The translations under genes were made by a program, and so were the position numbers. The notes under the pieces were generated by a model, which saw nothing but the letters and a program-made list of their open reading frames with translations, did not search any database and was not told where the DNA came from. DNA of 51,581 bases from Deltaproteobacteria bacterium. Lineage in GTDB: Bacteria > Desulfobacterota > Desulfuromonadia > Desulfuromonadales > BM103. This document shows, one piece after another, positions 7,964 through 17,450 of this stretch (positions within the stretch are counted from its first letter, which is position 1; each line of letters opens with the position of its first letter). The stretch spans positions 1 through 51,581 of the forward strand of contig JAJRRB010000056.1 in the NCBI GenBank assembly GCA_024279915.1, read 5' to 3'.

Positions 7964-10036
7964 CTAGGCCAACAGAGGAGCAATAACCAGTGCGACAACA
8001 CTCATCAGTTTGATGAGAATGTTCATGGCCGGACCGGAGGTGTCTTTGAAGGGGTCACCAACAGTATCGCCGATAACCGCCGCTTCGTGAGCAGCACCAC
8101 CCTTCTCCTCGCCCTCAATCTTACCTTGCTCAATGTACTTTTTGGCATTGTCCCAGGCACCGCCACCGTTGGACATCATCAGCGCCAGCAATACGCCACA
8201 TACGGTAGCACCGGCAAGCATGCCACCGAGTGATTCTTTGCCAAGCACAAAACCAACCAGTACCGGAGCAGCAACGGCAACGACACCGGGCAGAATCATT
8301 TCACGCAGTGCAGCTTGAGCCGAGATGTCGATACATTTCTGGGAATCAGGCTTAACCCCTTCTTTGCCTTCAAGAAGACCCGGAATCTCACGGAATTGGC
8401 GACGGATCTCATCGACCATCTTGCCGGCAGCACGACCGACGCTGGTCATGGTCAAGGCACCGATAAAGAACGGCAGAGCACCACCGATAAACAGACCGAT
8501 AACAACCTTGGGCTCAATCAGGTTGATCGTTTTGAGACCAACTGTCGTGGCATAAGCCGAGAAGAGCGCAAGGGCAGTCAAAGCAGCAGAACCGATGGCA
8601 AAGCCTTTACCTATGGCAGCAGTGGTGCTACCGATGGCATCAAGACCGTCCGTAATTTCACGAACCTCTTTCCCGAGACCAGCCATTTCAGAGATTCCGC
8701 CAGCGTTGTCAGCAATCGGGCCGTAAGCGTCGACCGTCATGGTGACACCAACAGTTGCTAGCATACCAACTGCGGCAATACCGATACCGTAAAGTCCGGC
8801 AAATTGATTGGCAACAAAGATAGAGACGCAGATAATCATAATTGGAATCGCAGTGGACTCAAGACCAACCGCAAGGCCATGAATGATATTGGTCGCTGCA
8901 CCAGTTTTGCTCGCCTCAGCAATACGCAGTACAGGTGCATGTGCAGTATAGTATTCAGTGACCTGACCGATAGCGATACCAGCCAGAGTCCCGGCCAGAA
9001 TGGCCCAGAAAACACCCGTGCTCAAACCGAGGTAGCCAATAAAGAAGAACGCGGCAATCAGGAAGCCACCTGCAGCAACAAACGTAGTGCAATGCAGCGC
9101 TTTGCCAGGATCCATCGTCTTGAGAACTTTCATCGAACCAATACCGATGAAGGAGAAGACCAGACCGATCATAGCCAGGCCGAGAGGCAGCAGCATCGCT
9201 GCACTTTGAATAGCTATACCTGCATCATTTAAAACTTCTTTCCCACCCGCAAACGTGGAAACCGAGGCAACATCGACGCCACCTAAAGTAGCAATCAAAG
9301 AAGTACTTGCAGCCGCAGAAATCGCGATAGTCGCAATAATCGAACCGACATAGGATTCGAAAATATCCGCGCCCATACCGGCAGTATCACCGACACAGTC
9401 GCCAACATTGTCAGCAATAACGCCTGGGTTACGAGGATCATCCTCAGGAATACCGGCTTCCAGTTTGCCGACCAGGTCAGAACCGACGTCAGCAGCCTTG
9501 GTGAAGATACCACCACCAACACGGGCAAAGAGAGCAATTGAAGAGGCCCCCATGGCGAAACCGTTGATGTACTTGGCAGTAGCAGGATCGCCGCCAAACA
9601 TGATGTAAGCAATGCCGACGCCAACCAGGCCGAGGGAAGCCACGGCGAGACCCATAACGGCTCCACCGTTAAAGGAAATCTCAAGGGCTTTAGCCTGACC
9701 CGATGCGCGGGCAGCTTCAGTGGTTCTCACGTTAGCGCGAGTCGCTGCTTTCATACCGATAAAGCCACAGGTCATCGAACACAGAGCACCACCAAGGAAG
9801 GCAAAAGCCGTCTCTTTGTTCATGCCCACAGCAATTAAGCAGAAGACGATGACAATAAAGATCGCCAGAACGCGGTATTCACGGGCAAGAAAAGCCATTG
9901 CACCGTTATAAATATCGTCGCCAATCTCTTGCATTCTTTCGTTGCCAACAGGTTCAGCTTTAACCACGTGGTACAGGACAATAGCGATCACAAAACCTAT
10001 TACACCGAGAATCGGTGCAAACATCTGCAGTTCCAT
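7964..10036 (-). CDS. hppA: K+-dependent membrane-bound pyrophosphatase (ion pump)
   Basis: The 690-residue protein with about 16 membrane helices couples hydrolysis of inorganic pyrophosphate to ion export across the inner membrane. The pyrophosphate site is visible as [22 protein letters not shown] and [13 protein letters not shown]. The C-terminal half has [13 protein letters not shown] and [15 protein letters not shown]. The segment [16 protein letters not shown] has Ala where K+-independent enzymes have Lys, so the enzyme belongs to the K+-dependent subfamily. That subfamily includes both H+ and Na+ pumps, and I cannot decide the ion from sequence alone. AGAGGAAC precedes the ATG. It stands between pth and ychF. 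Confidence 0.96.
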   Translation of the reverse strand: MELQMFAPILGVIGFVIAIVLYHVVKAEPVGNERMQEIGDDIYNGAMAFLAREYRVLAIFIVIVFCLIAVGMNKETAFAFLGGALCSMTCGFIGMKAATRANVRTTEAARASGQAKALEISFNGGAVMGLAVASLGLVGVGIAYIMFGGDPATAKYINGFAMGASSIALFARVGGGIFTKAADVGSDLVGKLEAGIPEDDPRNPGVIADNVGDCVGDTAGMGADIFESYVGSIIATIAISAAASTSLIATLGGVDVASVSTFAGGKEVLNDAGIAIQSAAMLLPLGLAMIGLVFSFIGIGSMKVLKTMDPGKALHCTTFVAAGGFLIAAFFFIGYLGLSTGVFWAILAGTLAGIAIGQVTEYYTAHAPVLRIAEASKTGAATNIIHGLAVGLESTAIPIMIICVSIFVANQFAGLYGIGIAAVGMLATVGVTMTVDAYGPIADNAGGISEMAGLGKEVREITDGLDAIGSTTAAIGKGFAIGSAALTALALFSAYATTVGLKTINLIEPKVVIGLFIGGALPFFIGALTMTSVGRAAGKMVDEIRRQFREIPGLLEGKEGVKPDSQKCIDISAQAALREMILPGVVAVAAPVLVGFVLGKESLGGMLAGATVCGVLLALMMSNGGGAWDNAKKYIEQGKIEGEEKGGAAHEAAVIGDTVGDPFKDTSGPAMNILIKLMSVVALVIAPLLA

Positions 10037-10079
10037 TTTTTAGTTCCTCTCTGTTTTTCGTTAGATTAGGTGGTTATAC

Positions 10080-10655
10080 TTAGGTCAATACTTCTCGATT
10101 ATTATAACTGTTCATGGCTTCCTGAGCCCCTTCTCGCAAGAGCAACTCCAGAGCATCGGCAGCCATTTCTACATACTTTTGCAACGAGCCACGTTCCGAC
10201 GCATTGAAACGACTCAAAACATGACCGGAGACGTCTCCACCTGCCGGCGGTCGACCAACCCCCATACGCAATCGGTTGTAACCCGTTTCACCAAGTGCCG
10301 CACCGAGACTGCGTAGACCATTATGGCCACCATGGCCACCACCAACCTTGATACGCAGACAGCCGAAAGCCAGATCAATTTCGTCATGAACCACAATCAA
10401 ATCCCCCGGCGTAACACCGAGGGATTGACAGGCAGGAGCAACGCTTGTGCCACTGCGATTCATATATGTCTGGGGTAGCAGGATCGTTGCCTCTGTACCA
10501 GCTACTCGGCCAACCCCGTAAAAGCCCTGGTAACCCTTACGCTTTAGAGCAATTCCGGACCGCTCTGCCAAATAAGCAGCGACCATGAAGCCAATGTTAT
10601 GACGTGTTTCGGCATATTGTGTGCCTGGGTTCCCCAACCCAACGATCAGCTTCAA
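10080..10655 (-). CDS. pth: Peptidyl-tRNA hydrolase
   Basis: Pth releases peptides from tRNA that has dropped off the ribosome. The N-terminus KLIVGLGNPGTQYAETRHNIGF holds the conserved Asn and catalytic His20; the VHDEIDL and GGGHGGHNGLRS blocks complete the active-site cleft. The start is TTG (10653-10655), with AGAGGT six bases upstream and no better ATG. Length, 191 residues, is typical. It lies 12 bases after rplY, an order seen in many bacteria. Confidence 0.96.
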   Translation of the reverse strand: MKLIVGLGNPGTQYAETRHNIGFMVAAYLAERSGIALKRKGYQGFYGVGRVAGTEATILLPQTYMNRSGTSVAPACQSLGVTPGDLIVVHDEIDLAFGCLRIKVGGGHGGHNGLRSLGAALGETGYNRLRMGVGRPPAGGDVSGHVLSRFNASERGSLQKYVEMAADALELLLREGAQEAMNSYNNREVLT

Positions 10656-10667
10656 AAGAGACCTCTT

Positions 10668-11318
10668 TTATTCTGCGGCCTCTTCATCCTCAGAACTCTC
10701 TTCAGTTTCCTCTTCACCCTCAATCAACTCGTCTTCATCGGTTTCTTCAACTTCTTCAGCCATGCGGCCAACAACTGTCAGAACCGTAAAGTTAACATCG
10801 TGCTGAGATTCAACACCTTCGGGGAAAACAACTTCGTCAACATGAATAACATCGCCAACACCCAACTGGACCACATCGATTTCTATTGAAGTCGGGATAT
10901 TGGTCGGTAGACAAAGGACTTCCAGTTCATGGCGAACCAGCTGCAGTGTACCGCCTTCGATGACACCCATAGCCTTGCCAACCGGCTGCACAGGAACCAT
11001 GACAGAAAGCATCTTTTTCAGATCGATTGCCAGGAAGTCGACATGCTGAGTATCACGACGGATCGCATCAATCTGCATATCCTTGAGAATAACGACCAAG
11101 CCGTCAAATGGACCATCACCCTTCAGGGTAATCAGAGTATTCCAACCGGCTTCAGTGGCAACTGCCTGCTGCAAATCTTTTGGATCAAGGCGAAGGTTAA
11201 GTGATTCAATCCCTTTGCCATAAACTACAGCTGGCACTAAGCCGTCGCGACGGACTTTACGAGAGCCGCCCTTGCCCATGCGAACTCGCGTTTCTACATT
11301 CAGTACCGAATTGGCCAT
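10668..11318 (-). CDS. rplY: 50S ribosomal protein bL25, long CTC/TL5 form
   Basis: bL25 of the CTC type binds 5S rRNA. The 216-residue protein has an N-terminal L25 domain (about 1-95, with RKVRRDGLVPAVVYGKG) and a C-terminal TL5 domain (about 96-185). A strongly acidic tail (EEVEETDEDELIEGEEETEE) follows. GATGGAGGA precedes the ATG. It sits between prs and pth, the usual order in many proteobacteria. Confidence 0.95.
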   Translation of the reverse strand: MANSVLNVETRVRMGKGGSRKVRRDGLVPAVVYGKGIESLNLRLDPKDLQQAVATEAGWNTLITLKGDGPFDGLVVILKDMQIDAIRRDTQHVDFLAIDLKKMLSVMVPVQPVGKAMGVIEGGTLQLVRHELEVLCLPTNIPTSIEIDVVQLGVGDVIHVDEVVFPEGVESQHDVNFTVLTVVGRMAEEVEETDEDELIEGEEETEESSEDEEAAE

Positions 11319-11386
11319 TTATCTGTTCCTCCATCCTTAAATAACTTCGAGTATTTTTTCTGCAGCAGCTCAAACTCTGCAAGAGC

Positions 11387-12328
11387 TTAAACAAAGAGCG
11401 AACTGACAGATTCATCACCATGAATACGGCGGATCGATTCCGCCAACAGGTTTGCCACGGAAACAATCCGCAGACGAGAGCATTTTTGAACCTTATCTTC
11501 CGTAGGAATAGTATCAGTAATCAACACTTCCTTCAGGGAACTTTCGTTAATCCGATCCAGTGCCGGACCTGACAGAACCGCATGAGTCGCCGTTGCGTAG
11601 ACATCACCAGCGCCGTGCGCTTTAAGCGCTGCAGCAGCCTGGCAAAGAGTTCCGGCGGTATCGATCATATCGTCAACGATGATGCAGGTCTGACCATCAA
11701 CGTCACCGATGATATGCATAACTTCAGAGACATTGGCAGCACTGCGGCGCTTGTCAATAATCGCCAAACCGGCATTCAAGCGCTTGGCAAAAGCCCGTGC
11801 ACGCTCCGTGCCTCCTGCATCAGGAGAGACAACCATCAGGTTTCCAGGGAACCGGGATTTAATGTCCTCCAGAACCACTGGAGCGGCGTAAAGATGATCA
11901 ACGGGGATATTAAAGAAACCTTGGATTTGACCAGCGTGCAGGTCGATACATAAGACTCGCTGTGCGCCTGCAGTCGTAATCAGATCCGCGACCAGTTTGC
12001 TGGTAATCGGTGTACGAGGTGCAACCTTGCGATCTTGACGTGCATAACCAAAATAAGGGATGACAGCTGTAATACGAGCGGCCGAAGCACGCTTCAAGGC
12101 ATCAATCATGACCAGGAGCTCCATCAGGTTCTCATTGGCCGGCTGGCTGGTCGGTTGGACAACAAAAACGTCTCGCCCACGGACGTTTTCCTTAATTTCG
12201 ACCATGATTTCACCATCAGAGAAAGTCTTGACGGTTGCATTGGCCAAGGGCACAGACAAGTGTTTACAGATTTCCTGCGTCAGAGCAGGGTTTGCATTAC
12301 CGGAAAAAATCTTCAGTTCTTTAAACAC
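11387..12328 (-). CDS. prs: Ribose-phosphate pyrophosphokinase (PRPP synthase)
   Basis: Prs makes PRPP from ribose 5-phosphate and ATP for nucleotide, histidine and tryptophan synthesis. Diagnostic blocks are [13 protein letters not shown] at the start, the [11 protein letters not shown] segment, and the PRPP-binding loop [11 protein letters not shown]. It has 313 residues, as usual. The start is GTG (12326-12328), with AGGTGA eight bases upstream. It is the first protein gene after tRNA-Gln in the ispE-tRNA-prs-rplY-pth series. Its product feeds TrpD, so trpF, trpB and trpA in this window depend on it indirectly. Confidence 0.97.
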   Translation of the reverse strand: MFKELKIFSGNANPALTQEICKHLSVPLANATVKTFSDGEIMVEIKENVRGRDVFVVQPTSQPANENLMELLVMIDALKRASAARITAVIPYFGYARQDRKVAPRTPITSKLVADLITTAGAQRVLCIDLHAGQIQGFFNIPVDHLYAAPVVLEDIKSRFPGNLMVVSPDAGGTERARAFAKRLNAGLAIIDKRRSAANVSEVMHIIGDVDGQTCIIVDDMIDTAGTLCQAAAALKAHGAGDVYATATHAVLSGPALDRINESSLKEVLITDTIPTEDKVQKCSRLRIVSVANLLAESIRRIHGDESVSSLFV

Positions 12329-12444
12329 TTAATGTCACCTGTTTCTTGAAATATTCAGTCCATGACAAATCACAGACTGCGTCTCAACACAATTCGATTA
12401 TCAACAGCGTCCTCGACATAAGCCGAGTACGCAGAGATTTCAAG

Positions 12445-12519
12445 TGGCAGGGGCGACAGGGATCGAACCTGTGAATGCTGGAATCAAAATCCAGTGCCTT
12501 ACCGCTTGGCGACGCCCCT
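12445..12519 (-). tRNA. tRNA-Gln (anticodon TTG)
   Basis: A full cloverleaf reads on the minus strand. The acceptor stem is AGGGGCG/CGCCCCT with discriminator G and an encoded CCA. The anticodon stem CTGGA/TCCAG encloses TTTTGAT, giving anticodon TTG for CAA codons. The T arm contains GGTTCGATCC. It lies between ispE and prs. Confidence 0.97.
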
Positions 12520-12546
12520 ATATCTACTTGTTAATGAAGCAAACTT

Positions 12547-13392
12547 CTATAGCGGGTTGACAACTTCAACCCACCAGTTACTTTCTGCAGAGAGTGTTTG
12601 AGCAGCCTGTTCGGCACGGGATGGCTCATCGAAGAGTCCAAACACTGTCGGTCCGCTGCCAGACATGAGCGCTCCGTCAGCTCCACTGGCAACTAAACGT
12701 TCCTTGATAGTCGTAATCACAGGGTAGTGTTGGCAGGTGACAACCTCAAGATCGTTATGCAGCAGACACACAAGGTCACTCGCTCTCTCGGGAAACCCCG
12801 GAATTCTAGCGGTTGGTCCAGGGCGTGTCAACCCCAAATTTTGAAAAACCCAACCAGTCGAAACCGCAACCCCTGGATTGACAAGTACCAACGTAACGGG
12901 CGGCAATCCTGGCCACGGTTGCAAGCATTCGCCTACACCAGTCGCCCAGGCTGTTTGGCCATACAAAAAAAACGGCACATCAGCACCAAGGCGTAACCCC
13001 AAATCCATTAATTCAGCACGGGGCAACTCAAGTCCAAGCAATTCATTAAGTGCTCCCAAAACGGCCGCAGCATCAGAGGATCCGCCACCGAGACCGGCAG
13101 CAACAGGGATATTCTTCTTCAATGAAACAGCAACACCCTGACTTGAGTCTACATGATCAAGCAGCAAACGGGCTGCCTTCTCAACGATATTCTGCTCACA
13201 GTTGATCAGTTCCAATCCAGGGCAGGTCACACTTACTTCACAGCCAGCAACCAACTCAACATCAAGGACATCGAACAAAGCAATCCGCTGCATAAGCATA
13301 GCAAGCTCATGGTAGCCATCTACTCGTTTCGCAAGAACATGCAGACAGAGGTTAATCTTGGCTGGTGCTAGCACCCTTTTCATTGTTGACAT
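12547..13392 (-). CDS. ispE: 4-diphosphocytidyl-2-C-methyl-D-erythritol kinase
   Basis: IspE phosphorylates CDP-ME in the non-mevalonate isoprenoid pathway. The GHMP kinase signature is present: substrate motif APAKINLCLHV near the start, ATP loop PVAAGLGGGSSDAAA in the middle, and SGADGALMSGSGPTVFGLF near the end. Length, 281 residues, is usual. The start is ATG 13392; an internal ATG at 13383 (MKRVLAPAKIN) is equally possible. It appears to be the first gene of its group, with a long non-coding region upstream. Confidence 0.95.
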   Translation of the reverse strand: MSTMKRVLAPAKINLCLHVLAKRVDGYHELAMLMQRIALFDVLDVELVAGCEVSVTCPGLELINCEQNIVEKAARLLLDHVDSSQGVAVSLKKNIPVAAGLGGGSSDAAAVLGALNELLGLELPRAELMDLGLRLGADVPFFLYGQTAWATGVGECLQPWPGLPPVTLVLVNPGVAVSTGWVFQNLGLTRPGPTARIPGFPERASDLVCLLHNDLEVVTCQHYPVITTIKERLVASGADGALMSGSGPTVFGLFDEPSRAEQAAQTLSAESNWWVEVVNPL

Positions 13393-13437
13393 TGACTACC
13401 CTAACCCGTTCTTCAGGACATTCATGAACGAGAAAAC

Positions 13438-13468
13438 ATCATAATGACCAAACCACCGATATCGTCAA
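13438..13468 (-). promoter_or_regulatory. Candidate sigma70 promoter for ispE
   Basis: On the minus strand TTGACG (13463-13468) and TATGAT (13438-13443) are good hexamers, but the 19-base spacer is longer than ideal. It lies about 45 bases before the ispE start. Confidence 0.35.
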
Positions 13469-13785
13469 GAAGAAACATTTAATACTATTCCCCAACATAA
13501 CCTGACTGGCGATTGGATATCAGTCTGTCTATATACCTTACAAGGGCCTACAAACAAATGTTTTACAATTGCAGAGCTCAAAAAACTAAAGCAGCCCAGA
13601 GAGTTTGTTTGAATCGATCAATGACTGAGTTTAAACGTTTACATCGTGACCGCCCAAAGGAGAATTAACCGACAAATCTTCATAGTCACAACCATAACCT
13701 GCCGGTTTTATTTACCTAACAACCAACATTGAGAAGAAAGCGACTACCGACTAAAGGGCTAATTTTAGCCACAAAGCCAAGGAAG

Positions 13786-13801
13786 TGGCCGATGTCGGCC
13801 A
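13786..13801. promoter_or_regulatory. 16-bp dyad of unknown role
   Basis: TGGCCGA and TCGGCCA flank a two-base centre. With so small a loop it fits a dimeric protein-binding site better than a terminator. The binding factor is unknown. Confidence 0.4.
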
Positions 13802-14045
13802 GGAATCCATTTAAGCCATGGAGCGCAACGGCAACAAACACCCTACATGCTTGTATTTAAAAGATTTATTCGAAAAACGGACCCAGAAATTTGGCTCGGC
13901 ACAAAGACATAATGTGGGTTGACAGCAATATTTGTTAATATTTACAGACACATACACAACAATATTGGGCTAGCAAGTCATGAATCCATTCTATTATAAA
14001 TCATCAATAACCGGGTTCACAATCACGGCTAAAGTGCTTCTGCAA

Positions 14046-14074
14046 CGTGTTGATAAGAAAAACTAATCAACACG
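14046..14074. promoter_or_regulatory. Inverted repeat, candidate enhancer site for a sigma54 activator
   Basis: CGTGTTGAT and ATCAACACG are perfect 9-bp inverted arms separated by 11 bases. Its centre is about 130 bases upstream of the start expected from the sigma54 promoter, a usual distance for NtrC/DctD-type activator sites. It could also be a simple hairpin; no T-run follows. Confidence 0.5.
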
Positions 14075-14164
14075 CCATACTCTTTTCTAAACACCTGACT
14101 TCTTAGGACAAATATTCTTCTGCATGTTGCATTTCAAAATTCTGTTTTAAATTCCACAAGCATG

Positions 14165-14180
14165 TGGCACCCAACTTGCT
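14165..14180 (+). promoter_or_regulatory. Sigma54 (-24/-12) promoter of dctPQM
   Basis: TGGCAC, five bases, then TTGCT: the -24 GG and -12 GC elements are both intact at the exact required spacing. Transcription would start near 14191, leaving a leader of about 170 bases before the dctP ATG. Sigma54 promoters need an NtrC-family activator. Confidence 0.8.
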
Positions 14181-14359
14181 CTTAATAAAATTATAGAACC
14201 GTGCGATTGCAGACCTTTTTAGTCATGCTTGGTTATCGTTCTTATGTTAAAGTCACTCTTTCCAGCTGTTCAAAATACGGTATGAGTCAATTCAGTCTCA
14301 CAGTGTTGCGTATTGTGGCAACATTAAGCATAAACCCCTTTGATAATGAGGAGTACAAA

Positions 14360-15355
14360 ATGACAAAGAACAAAATCTTACTGGTAAGTATGATGGTCGC
14401 AGTAGCGTTTGTTGCTTCTGCAACGGTTTCAATGGCTGCACCCATTGTAATCAAGTTCTCCCATGTTGTTGCTGAGAACACCCCTAAAGGCCAGATGGCC
14501 AACAAGTTCAAGGAGCTGGTTGATCAACGTCTAGCTGGCAAAGTTGAAGTTGAAATTTTCCCTAACTCCCAACTGTTCGGCGACAACAAAGTCCTCGAAG
14601 CCATGCTGCTCGGCGACGTCCAGCTCGCCGCTCCGTCTCTTTCCAAGTTCAAGAAGTACACAAAATCCCTGCAGATCTTCGACCTGCCGTTCCTCTTCAA
14701 GGATATGGCCGCCGCCGAGAGATTCCAGCAAGGCCCTGTTGGCCAGAAACTGCTCATGGCCACCAAGAGCAAAGGCCTCATCGGCCTCGGCTACCTGCAT
14801 AACGGTCTCAAGCAACTCTCGGCCAGTGATCCTCTCCGGGTCCCGGCTGATGCTGCTGGCAAAAAATTCCGCATCATGAGCTCTGACGTCCTCGCTGCCC
14901 AGTTTGAAGCAGTTGGTGCCATGCCGTTGAAAAAGCCTTTCTCGGAAGTCTTCACCCTTCTGCAGACCAAAGCTATCGACGGCCAGGAAAACACATGGTC
15001 TAACATCTACTCGAAGAAGTTTTTTGAAGTTCAGCCTTACATCACCGAGTCAAACCACGGTGTTCTCGACTATCTGGTCATCACCTCGACTGCATTCTGG
15101 ATGGGCCTGCCGGAAGATCTCCGTGCTGACGTGAAAAGTTCTCTGGACGAAGCGATTGCTTTTGGTAACTCGGTCGCCGCCAAGAAGGCAACTGACGACC
15201 GCCAGAAGATCATCGACTCCAAGCGTTCCACAATTATCGAGCTCACCGACGCCGAGCGTCAGCAGTGGGTCGACGTCATGAAGCCCGTCTGGAAACAGTT
15301 CGAAGATGAAATCGGCAAAGACTATATTGAAGCCGCGATCCAAGCGAATAACTGA
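14360..15355 (+). CDS. dctP: TRAP transporter substrate-binding protein, DctP family
   Basis: This periplasmic receptor (331 residues) captures a small organic acid and hands it to the DctQM permease. A signal peptide (MTKNKILLVSMMVAVAFVAS, cleavage near AMA-AP) is followed by the DctP fold beginning IVIKFSHVVAENTPKG. Family blocks QLFGDNKVLEAMLLGDVQ, FDLPFLFKDM and GQENTWSNIYSKKFFEVQ are present. The frame is open back to 14201, but ATG 14360 follows GAGGAG and begins a proper signal peptide. It is the first gene of an operon under the sigma54 promoter, with a hairpin just after its stop. C4-dicarboxylate is the commonest substrate of the family; the actual ligand cannot be read from the sequence. 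Confidence 0.95.
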   Translation: MTKNKILLVSMMVAVAFVASATVSMAAPIVIKFSHVVAENTPKGQMANKFKELVDQRLAGKVEVEIFPNSQLFGDNKVLEAMLLGDVQLAAPSLSKFKKYTKSLQIFDLPFLFKDMAAAERFQQGPVGQKLLMATKSKGLIGLGYLHNGLKQLSASDPLRVPADAAGKKFRIMSSDVLAAQFEAVGAMPLKKPFSEVFTLLQTKAIDGQENTWSNIYSKKFFEVQPYITESNHGVLDYLVITSTAFWMGLPEDLRADVKSSLDEAIAFGNSVAAKKATDDRQKIIDSKRSTIIELTDAERQQWVDVMKPVWKQFEDEIGKDYIEAAIQANN

Positions 15356-15371
15356 TCAACGATGCTCAAAT

Positions 15372-15399
15372 TCACGGACCTCGGCAACGGGGTCCGTGA
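15372..15399 (+). promoter_or_regulatory. Intercistronic hairpin between dctP and dctQ
   Basis: TCACGGACC pairs with GGTCCGTGA (9 bp) around a 10-base loop, 17 bases after the dctP stop. Only ATCTTTATG follows, so it is at best a leaky terminator. A hairpin here can protect dctP mRNA or thin out transcription into dctQM, giving more receptor than permease. Confidence 0.55.
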
Positions 15400-15435
15400 T
15401 CTTTATGCAGCAACTTCTCAGCGAGGTTTGTTAAT

Positions 15436-15996
15436 ATGTTTAGCCGAATTATAAACGGCCTGGAAGAGGCGATCATCGCCGGACTCCTGGCCACGATGAC
15501 TTTACTGGTCTTTTTTGAGGTGGTGATGCGCTTCGGCTTCAACACCGGCTTCATGTGGGCCCAGGAGTTAACCCTTCACCTCTCCTTCTGGATGGTTCTG
15601 TTTGGGGTCTCTTACGGGATCAAGGTTGGCTCTCATATCGGCGTTGATGCCTTGGTCAAGACCCTGCCTGCCAAAGCTCGCAGGATAGTCAGCGGAGTGG
15701 CAGTTGTTTGCTGTCTGGCATACTGCGGCCTCTTCATCAAAGGAGGCTGGACCTATCTAGTTATGGTACACATGATCGACATTGAACTCGAAGACATGCC
15801 GATTCCCAAATGGGTTGCCCACAGCATCCTGATAATCGGCATGGTCATGATAGCAATGCGGTTGTTGCAACTCTTATGGGAGATTGTTACCGGCAAAACT
15901 GACAGCTTCAAACTCGTTGACGAAGCCGAGGAAAGTCTGCATCTAGCCGAGGAAACCAAAACATCGGCCACAAACCAGGGAGGCGACTCGGCATGA
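15436..15996 (+). CDS. dctQ: TRAP transporter small permease, DctQ family
   Basis: DctQ (186 residues) is the four-helix small membrane subunit that pairs with DctM and contacts the receptor. Four hydrophobic segments lie at about 11-34, 48-66, 85-108 and 124-150. The motif EVVMRFGFNTGFMWAQELTLH is typical of the family. A charged, probably cytosolic tail of about 30 residues follows. GCGAGG precedes the ATG. The stop overlaps the dctM start as ATGA, so the two are translationally coupled. Confidence 0.93.
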   Translation: MFSRIINGLEEAIIAGLLATMTLLVFFEVVMRFGFNTGFMWAQELTLHLSFWMVLFGVSYGIKVGSHIGVDALVKTLPAKARRIVSGVAVVCCLAYCGLFIKGGWTYLVMVHMIDIELEDMPIPKWVAHSILIIGMVMIAMRLLQLLWEIVTGKTDSFKLVDEAEESLHLAEETKTSATNQGGDSA

Positions 15997-17392
15997 CCAC
16001 CGCTGCACTTTTTATTCTTCTACTGCTTTTCCTGCTGACCGGTATGCCGATCGCATTTGCTCTCGGGCTTTCCAGTGTCACCACGATACTCTTATTCTCG
16101 AACGATTCACTGGCCTCAATCGCGCTGAAACTCATTGAGTCCCAGTCCGAACATTATACTTTGCTGGCAATCCCTTTTTCATCCTTTCATCGACTTTTTT
16201 GTCGACCGGAGGGGGTGCCAACCGCATCATTAATTTTGCCATCGACTGCATCGGCTGGATTCGTGGCGGCCTGGCAATGGCCTCGGTCCTCGCCTGCATG
16301 ATTTTTGCAGCGGTGTCCGGTTCTTCCCCGGCAACGGTCGCAGCCGTCGGCTCGATCGTTATCGTCGGCATGGTCAAGGCCGGTTATCCGGAACAGATGG
16401 CGGCCGGGGTCATCGCCAATGCCGGCACCCTCGGCATTCTCATCCCGCCCTCCATCGTCATGCTGGTCTACGCTGCAGCAACAGAGGTCTCGGCGGCACG
16501 ACTCTTCATGGCCGGGTTTCTGCCCGGTATCATGATGGGCACCATGCTGATGATCGTTATCTACATCGTAGCCCGCATTCAAGGATTGCCAGCCCAACCA
16601 TGGGTAGGTTTCAAACAGCTCACCCGCTCCACCTTTAGCGCCAGCTGGGGTTTGATGCTGATTGTAATCGTACTCGGCTCAATTTACGGCGGCATCTGTA
16701 GCCCCACTGAAGCGGCGGCTATTTCTGCGGTTTACGCTTATTTAATTGCCATCTTTGTCTACCGTGACATGGGTCCGCTGAAAAATGTGCCCTGGCGAGT
16801 CAGCAAAGAGGATTCAATTCCCAAGATCATTTTTCATAACCTGAGCAAGACGATTATGGCCCTGCCAAGATCCGCAGCTCACCCGGATACACGTAAGGTT
16901 TTCATGGATGCCTCCAAGGTCTCCATCATGCTGCTCTTTATCATTGGCAATGCCATGCTCTTTGCCCATGTATTGACCACAGAGCGAATCCCGCACCACC
17001 TTGTCGAGCTCATCGTCAGCTATGGTCTTCCAGCATGGGGCTTCCTGATCGTTGTTAATATTCTACTGCTGGTGGCGGGCAACTTTATGGAGCCTTCTGC
17101 TATCATCCTGATCATGGCACCGATTCTCTTCCCGATAGCGGTTAATTTGGGGATCGATCCGATTCACCTCGGGGTCATCATGGTTGTCAACATGGAGATT
17201 GGGATGATTACGCCACCGGTCGGACTCAATCTGTTCGTCACATCGGGTATCACTGGAGAGAGTCTGACCTGGGTCATGCGTGCCGCGCTGCCGTGGCTGA
17301 CGATCCTGCTCTTCTTCCTGGTCCTGATCACCTATATTCCGCAGATCTCTTTGTGGCTACCTGAGTATATCGATCACCTCAAGGGGTATTGA
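15993..17392 (+). pseudogene. dctM: TRAP transporter large permease DctM, interrupted by a one-base frameshift
   Basis: The N-terminal frame (15993-16301) reads as DctM up to ESQSEHYTLLAIPF and then turns into unrelated sequence. The normal sequence (ILSSTFLSTGGGANRIINFA and onward) continues in the next frame to 17392. One extra T in the run at 16175-16179 (T6 instead of T5) restores an unbroken protein of about 466 residues with family motifs AAVSGSSPATVAAVGSI, NAGTLGILIPPSI and EIGMITPPVGLNLFV. A loop of about 40 residues between helices (near RDMGPLKNVPWRVSKEDS) makes it somewhat longer than the usual 425-430. Everything after the shift is well conserved, so a sequencing error, a recent mutation or slippage are all possible. 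The start overlaps the dctQ stop (ATGA). Confidence 0.88.
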
Positions 17393-17416
17393 TCCAGGGC
17401 ACAACATGACAATAAA

Positions 17417-17449
17417 GGGGGGGAGGCATTTGCCTCCCCCCTCTTTTTA
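17417..17449 (+). terminator. Rho-independent terminator of dctPQM
   Basis: A G/C-rich stem of 10-11 bp (GGGGGAGGC with GCCTCCCCC) with an ATTT loop is followed by CTCTTTTTAT. It lies about 25 bases after the dctM stop. Confidence 0.9.
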
Positions 17450-17450
17450 T

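Larger units (their letters stand above)
13393..14164. other. Long non-coding region between ispE and the dctPQM operon
   Basis: About 770 bases, AT-richer than the genes around it, with no convincing ORF on either strand. It holds a weak promoter candidate for ispE, a 16-bp dyad at 13786-13801, several AATATT palindromes around 13926-13945, and a 9-bp inverted repeat at 14046-14074. A stem GGCTA/TAGCC followed by CAAAGCC lies near 13757-13778, but I cannot assign it to a known RNA family. Confidence 0.6.

Noticed and set aside
8315-9232. Long plus-strand open frames inside hppA
   Set aside because: They lie opposite a fully conserved gene, have no Shine-Dalgarno and encode no recognisable domain: shadow frames.
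13750-13810. Possible c-di-GMP (GEMM) riboswitch, suggested by a small stem followed by CAAAGCC and a second hairpin
   Set aside because: No GNRA tetraloop, and the flanking conserved bases are missing. There is also no gene directly downstream on either strand.
14201-14359. Longer DctP frame with 53 extra N-terminal residues
   Set aside because: The extension would lie before a normal signal peptide and lacks a Shine-Dalgarno, while ATG 14360 has one.
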